Assembly (NCBI GenBank): GCA_900554465.1
Contig: USHF01000073.1
Span: forward strand, 1 to 7,257
From: an uncultured Collinsella sp.
GTDB lineage: Bacteria > Actinomycetota > Coriobacteriia > Coriobacteriales > Coriobacteriaceae
Direction of reading: 5' to 3'
DNA: 7,257 bases
This document shows, piece after piece, positions 5,558-7,257 of this stretch. The translations under genes were made by a program, and so were the position numbers. Each line of letters opens with the position of its first letter. The first letter of the stretch is position 1. The notes beneath the pieces are model-generated. The model made no database searches. It had not been told where the DNA came from and worked only from the letters and a program-made list of their open reading frames with translations.

Positions 5558-6529
5558 GTGAATTCTGAATCCATCGCCGTCATCATCCCTTGCTACAACG
5601 AAGCGCTCACGATCGGCAAAGTCATCGACGACTTTCACCGCGAGCTTCCGCAGGCGACGGTCTATGTCTATGACAACAACTCGTCGGACGATACCTCACG
5701 CATTGCCACCGAGCACGGCGCCACAGTCCGCTTTGAGCCCCGTCAGGGAAAGGGCAACGTGTGCCGCCAGATGTTTCGCGATATCGACGCCGATTGCTAC
5801 CTGATGGTCGACGGAGACGACACCTACCCCGCCGAGGCGGCCAAGGCCCTCTGCGAGCCCATCCTTAACGGCACGGCCGACATGACCGTAGGCGATCGCC
5901 TTTCCAACGGCACCTACGCCGAGGAGAACAAGCGTGCCTTCCACGGCTTTGGCAATAATCTGGTCCGCGCCATGATCAAGTGGATCTATGGCTACAGCTT
6001 CGATGACGTCATGACAGGCTACCGCGCCATGAGCCGCCCGTTCGTTAAAACCTTCCCAGTGCTTTCCGAGGGCTTCCAGATCGAAACCGAGCTCTCGATC
6101 CACGCCGTCGACCACCGCTGGCGCATCAAAGATGTGCCCATCGAGTACCGCGACCGTCCCGAGGGTTCCGAGTCCAAACTCAACACCGTGAGCGACGGCA
6201 TTAAAGTCGTTGCGATGATCGGCACGCTGTTCAAGGACTACCGCCCGCTGAAGTTCTTCAGCCTCGTTGCGCTTCTGTTCGCGGTATTCGGCCTCGCCCT
6301 GGGCATGCCCATCGTTGTCGAATATTTCCAGACCGGCCTCGTCCCGCGCTTCCCCACCGCTGTGCTCGCCGCCTCGTTTATGTTCCTGTGCGGCCTGAGC
6401 CTTGCGACCGGCTTCATCCTAGATTCTGTAGCAAAGGTCGAAAAAAAGCAGTGGGAGGTCAACGTGTACAGCAAATACGCCTACGACGACCAGCCCGGCC
6501 ACCCTACTTCCATGCCAAGCGAGAGGTAG
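5558..6529 (+). CDS. Family 2 glycosyltransferase, DPM1/GtrB-like, membrane anchored
   Basis: Probably transfers a sugar from a nucleotide donor to a polyprenyl phosphate or a lipid-linked glycan at the inner face of the membrane. The 323-residue product has a GT-A domain with VIIPCYNEALTIGKVI at 8-23, YDNNSSDDT at 38-46, RQGKGN at 62-67, the metal-binding DGDDTYP at 85-91, GDRL at 112-115, TGYRAMSRPF at 153-162 and GFQIETELSI at 172-181. It ends with two hydrophobic segments near 232-255 and 265-288 and a short cytoplasmic tail. That layout resembles the polyprenyl-phosphate glycosyltransferases of the GtrB group, but donor and acceptor cannot be read from sequence. The start is GTG, with AAGGAG at 5546-5551 six bases upstream; no better ATG exists. 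It is a single-gene unit, divergent from the exporter and closed by a terminator. Confidence 0.93.
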   Translation: MNSESIAVIIPCYNEALTIGKVIDDFHRELPQATVYVYDNNSSDDTSRIATEHGATVRFEPRQGKGNVCRQMFRDIDADCYLMVDGDDTYPAEAAKALCEPILNGTADMTVGDRLSNGTYAEENKRAFHGFGNNLVRAMIKWIYGYSFDDVMTGYRAMSRPFVKTFPVLSEGFQIETELSIHAVDHRWRIKDVPIEYRDRPEGSESKLNTVSDGIKVVAMIGTLFKDYRPLKFFSLVALLFAVFGLALGMPIVVEYFQTGLVPRFPTAVLAASFMFLCGLSLATGFILDSVAKVEKKQWEVNVYSKYAYDDQPGHPTSMPSER

Positions 6530-6579
6530 ATCTTCCGCAAAATACTATTGGCACCACTGCGCAGATAGCCACCAACAAG

Positions 6580-6609
6580 AAAAGCCGCCGTTAAAGAACG
6601 GCGGCTTTT
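6580..6609. terminator. Bidirectional terminator between glycosyltransferase and rmlD
   Basis: A perfect 13-bp stem pairs 6580-6592 with 6597-6609 around an AAAG loop. It has A4 at one foot and T4 at the other, so it serves both convergent genes. It lies 50 bases after the glycosyltransferase stop and 22 bases beyond the rmlD stop on the other strand. Confidence 0.92.
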
Positions 6610-6631
6610 ACTCTCGAAAAGTTAATAGCGG

Positions 6632-7207
6632 CTAGAGCGTCTTGATGTACTCCCCCAGCTCTTCCTCCCAGTCGGGCATGTGGAAGCCCGCGGCCTCGAG
6701 CTTCGAGAGGTCGAGCGCGGAGTGGACCGGGCGCGGGGCGATGGGGTCCGAGGCGTTCGCGTAGTAGTCGGCGGTGCTGACCGGGACCACGTTCTCCCCG
6801 TTGCCGTTGGCGGCCTCGAAGACGGCGCGGGCGATGTCCGCCCAGGACTTCACCGCGCCGGATCCGGTGCAGTCGTAGGTGCCGTAGGGGGCGTGCGTCC
6901 CCAGCACGTGGAAGATGGCCTCGGCCATGTCGCGTGTGAAGGTCAGGCGGCCCAGCTGGTCGTCCACGACCGTGATCTGCTCGAGCCCGTCCTCGGGGTC
7001 GGCGACGCGGTCGGACAGCGCCCTCATGGTCTTGACGAAGTTGTGTCCCTCGCCGATGACCCAGGAGCTGCGCATGATGTAGTGGCGCGGGCAGCCGGCC
7101 ACGGCGATGTCGCCGGCGGCCTTGGTCTGGCCGTAGACGGACAGCGGGCTGAGGGGCTCGTCCTCCGTGTGGACCTCGACCGTGCCGTCGAAGACGTAGT
7201 CGGAGGA
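6632..7207 (-). CDS. rmlD: dTDP-4-dehydrorhamnose reductase, 3' part only
   Basis: RmlD reduces dTDP-4-dehydro-rhamnose to dTDP-L-rhamnose with NAD(P)H, the last step of dTDP-rhamnose synthesis in the cytosol. Only the last 191 residues are present; the 5' part, including the nucleotide-binding GxxGxxG, lies beyond the contig end. What remains starts at SSDYVFDG (STDYVFDG in most relatives) and includes the short-chain dehydrogenase YGQTK Tyr-Lys pair, then RSSWVIGEGHNFVKTM, VVDDQLGRLT, TYDCTGSGAVKSW and the substrate-domain ending PRPVHSALDLSKLEAAGF. All match RmlD in order. In some Coriobacteriia the reductase is fused to the RmlC epimerase, so the full gene could be longer than the usual 290-300 codons. 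The open frame continues to 7243, but those 12 codons (MSRGLGDVYKRQ) are translated adapter. The gene is strongly GC-rich. Confidence 0.93.
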   Translation of the reverse strand, partial: SSDYVFDGTVEVHTEDEPLSPLSVYGQTKAAGDIAVAGCPRHYIMRSSWVIGEGHNFVKTMRALSDRVADPEDGLEQITVVDDQLGRLTFTRDMAEAIFHVLGTHAPYGTYDCTGSGAVKSWADIARAVFEAANGNGENVVPVSTADYYANASDPIAPRPVHSALDLSKLEAAGFHMPDWEEELGEYIKTL

Positions 7208-7257
7208 CTGTCTCTTATACACATCTCCGAGCCCACGAGACATGCGCAGATCTCGTA
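7208..7257 (+). other. Untrimmed Nextera read-2 adapter, index and i7 tail
   Basis: CTGTCTCTTATACACATCT at 7208-7226 is the complete mosaic end. CCGAGCCCACGAGAC at 7227-7241 completes the Nextera read-2 adapter. ATGCGCAG at 7242-7249 sits at the i7 index position, and ATCTCGTA at 7250-7257 begins the flow-cell sequence. None of this is genomic. It creates a false start for rmlD on the minus strand and a second spurious frame beginning MGSEMCIRDS. Confidence 0.98.

Noticed and set aside
15..7207. CRISPR array, insertion sequence or transposase
   Set aside because: No regularly spaced repeats, no transposase-like protein and no paired terminal inverted repeats other than terminators; the Tn5-like ends at both extremes are library adapters.

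Overview
The window looks like a short contig from a gut actinobacterium of the Coriobacteriia, most like Collinsella. This is inferred from the high-GC housekeeping genes with strong GCC/GAG/CTC codon bias, the AAGGAG-type ribosome binding sites, and the close resemblance of the encoded proteins to families common there. The species cannot be fixed from sequence alone. Both ends are artificial. Bases 1-14 are the tail of the Nextera transposase mosaic end. Bases 7208-7257 are mosaic end, read-2 adapter, an 8-base index and the start of the i7 flow-cell adapter. Genomic sequence therefore spans about 15-7207.

Left part (15-2128): a few codons that may be the 3' end of an upstream gene are followed by a strong terminator-like hairpin and then aroQ (type II dehydroquinase, shikimate pathway), which has its own terminator. 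Directly behind that terminator, a perfect TATAAT box precedes a tightly coupled two-gene module. Its first gene is a small DUF4869-like protein. Its second is a P-loop ATPase whose C-terminal half has some features of a degenerate TOPRIM domain. The stop and start codons overlap as TAATG. The module is visibly poorer in GC than its neighbours, has no assigned function, and is the best candidate here for an undescribed system.

Middle (2129-3772): glf (UDP-galactopyranose mutase) has a strong 15-bp terminator. The rest of the gap holds a tRNA-Arg(TCT) on the minus strand with its own terminator. I see nothing else convincing between about 3496 and 3605.

Right part (3773-7207): a minus-strand ABC-2 polysaccharide exporter (permease then ATPase, Wzm/Wzt or TagG/TagH type) is divergent from a family 2 glycosyltransferase with two C-terminal membrane helices. 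A bidirectional terminator separates the latter from the 3' part of rmlD (dTDP-4-dehydrorhamnose reductase) on the minus strand, cut off by the contig end.

Together, glf (UDP-Galf supply), rmlD (dTDP-rhamnose supply), the lipid-linked-type glycosyltransferase and the exporter suggest a cell-surface glycan containing galactofuranose and/or rhamnose, assembled on an undecaprenyl carrier and exported whole by the ABC transporter. That pathway is inference from gene content.
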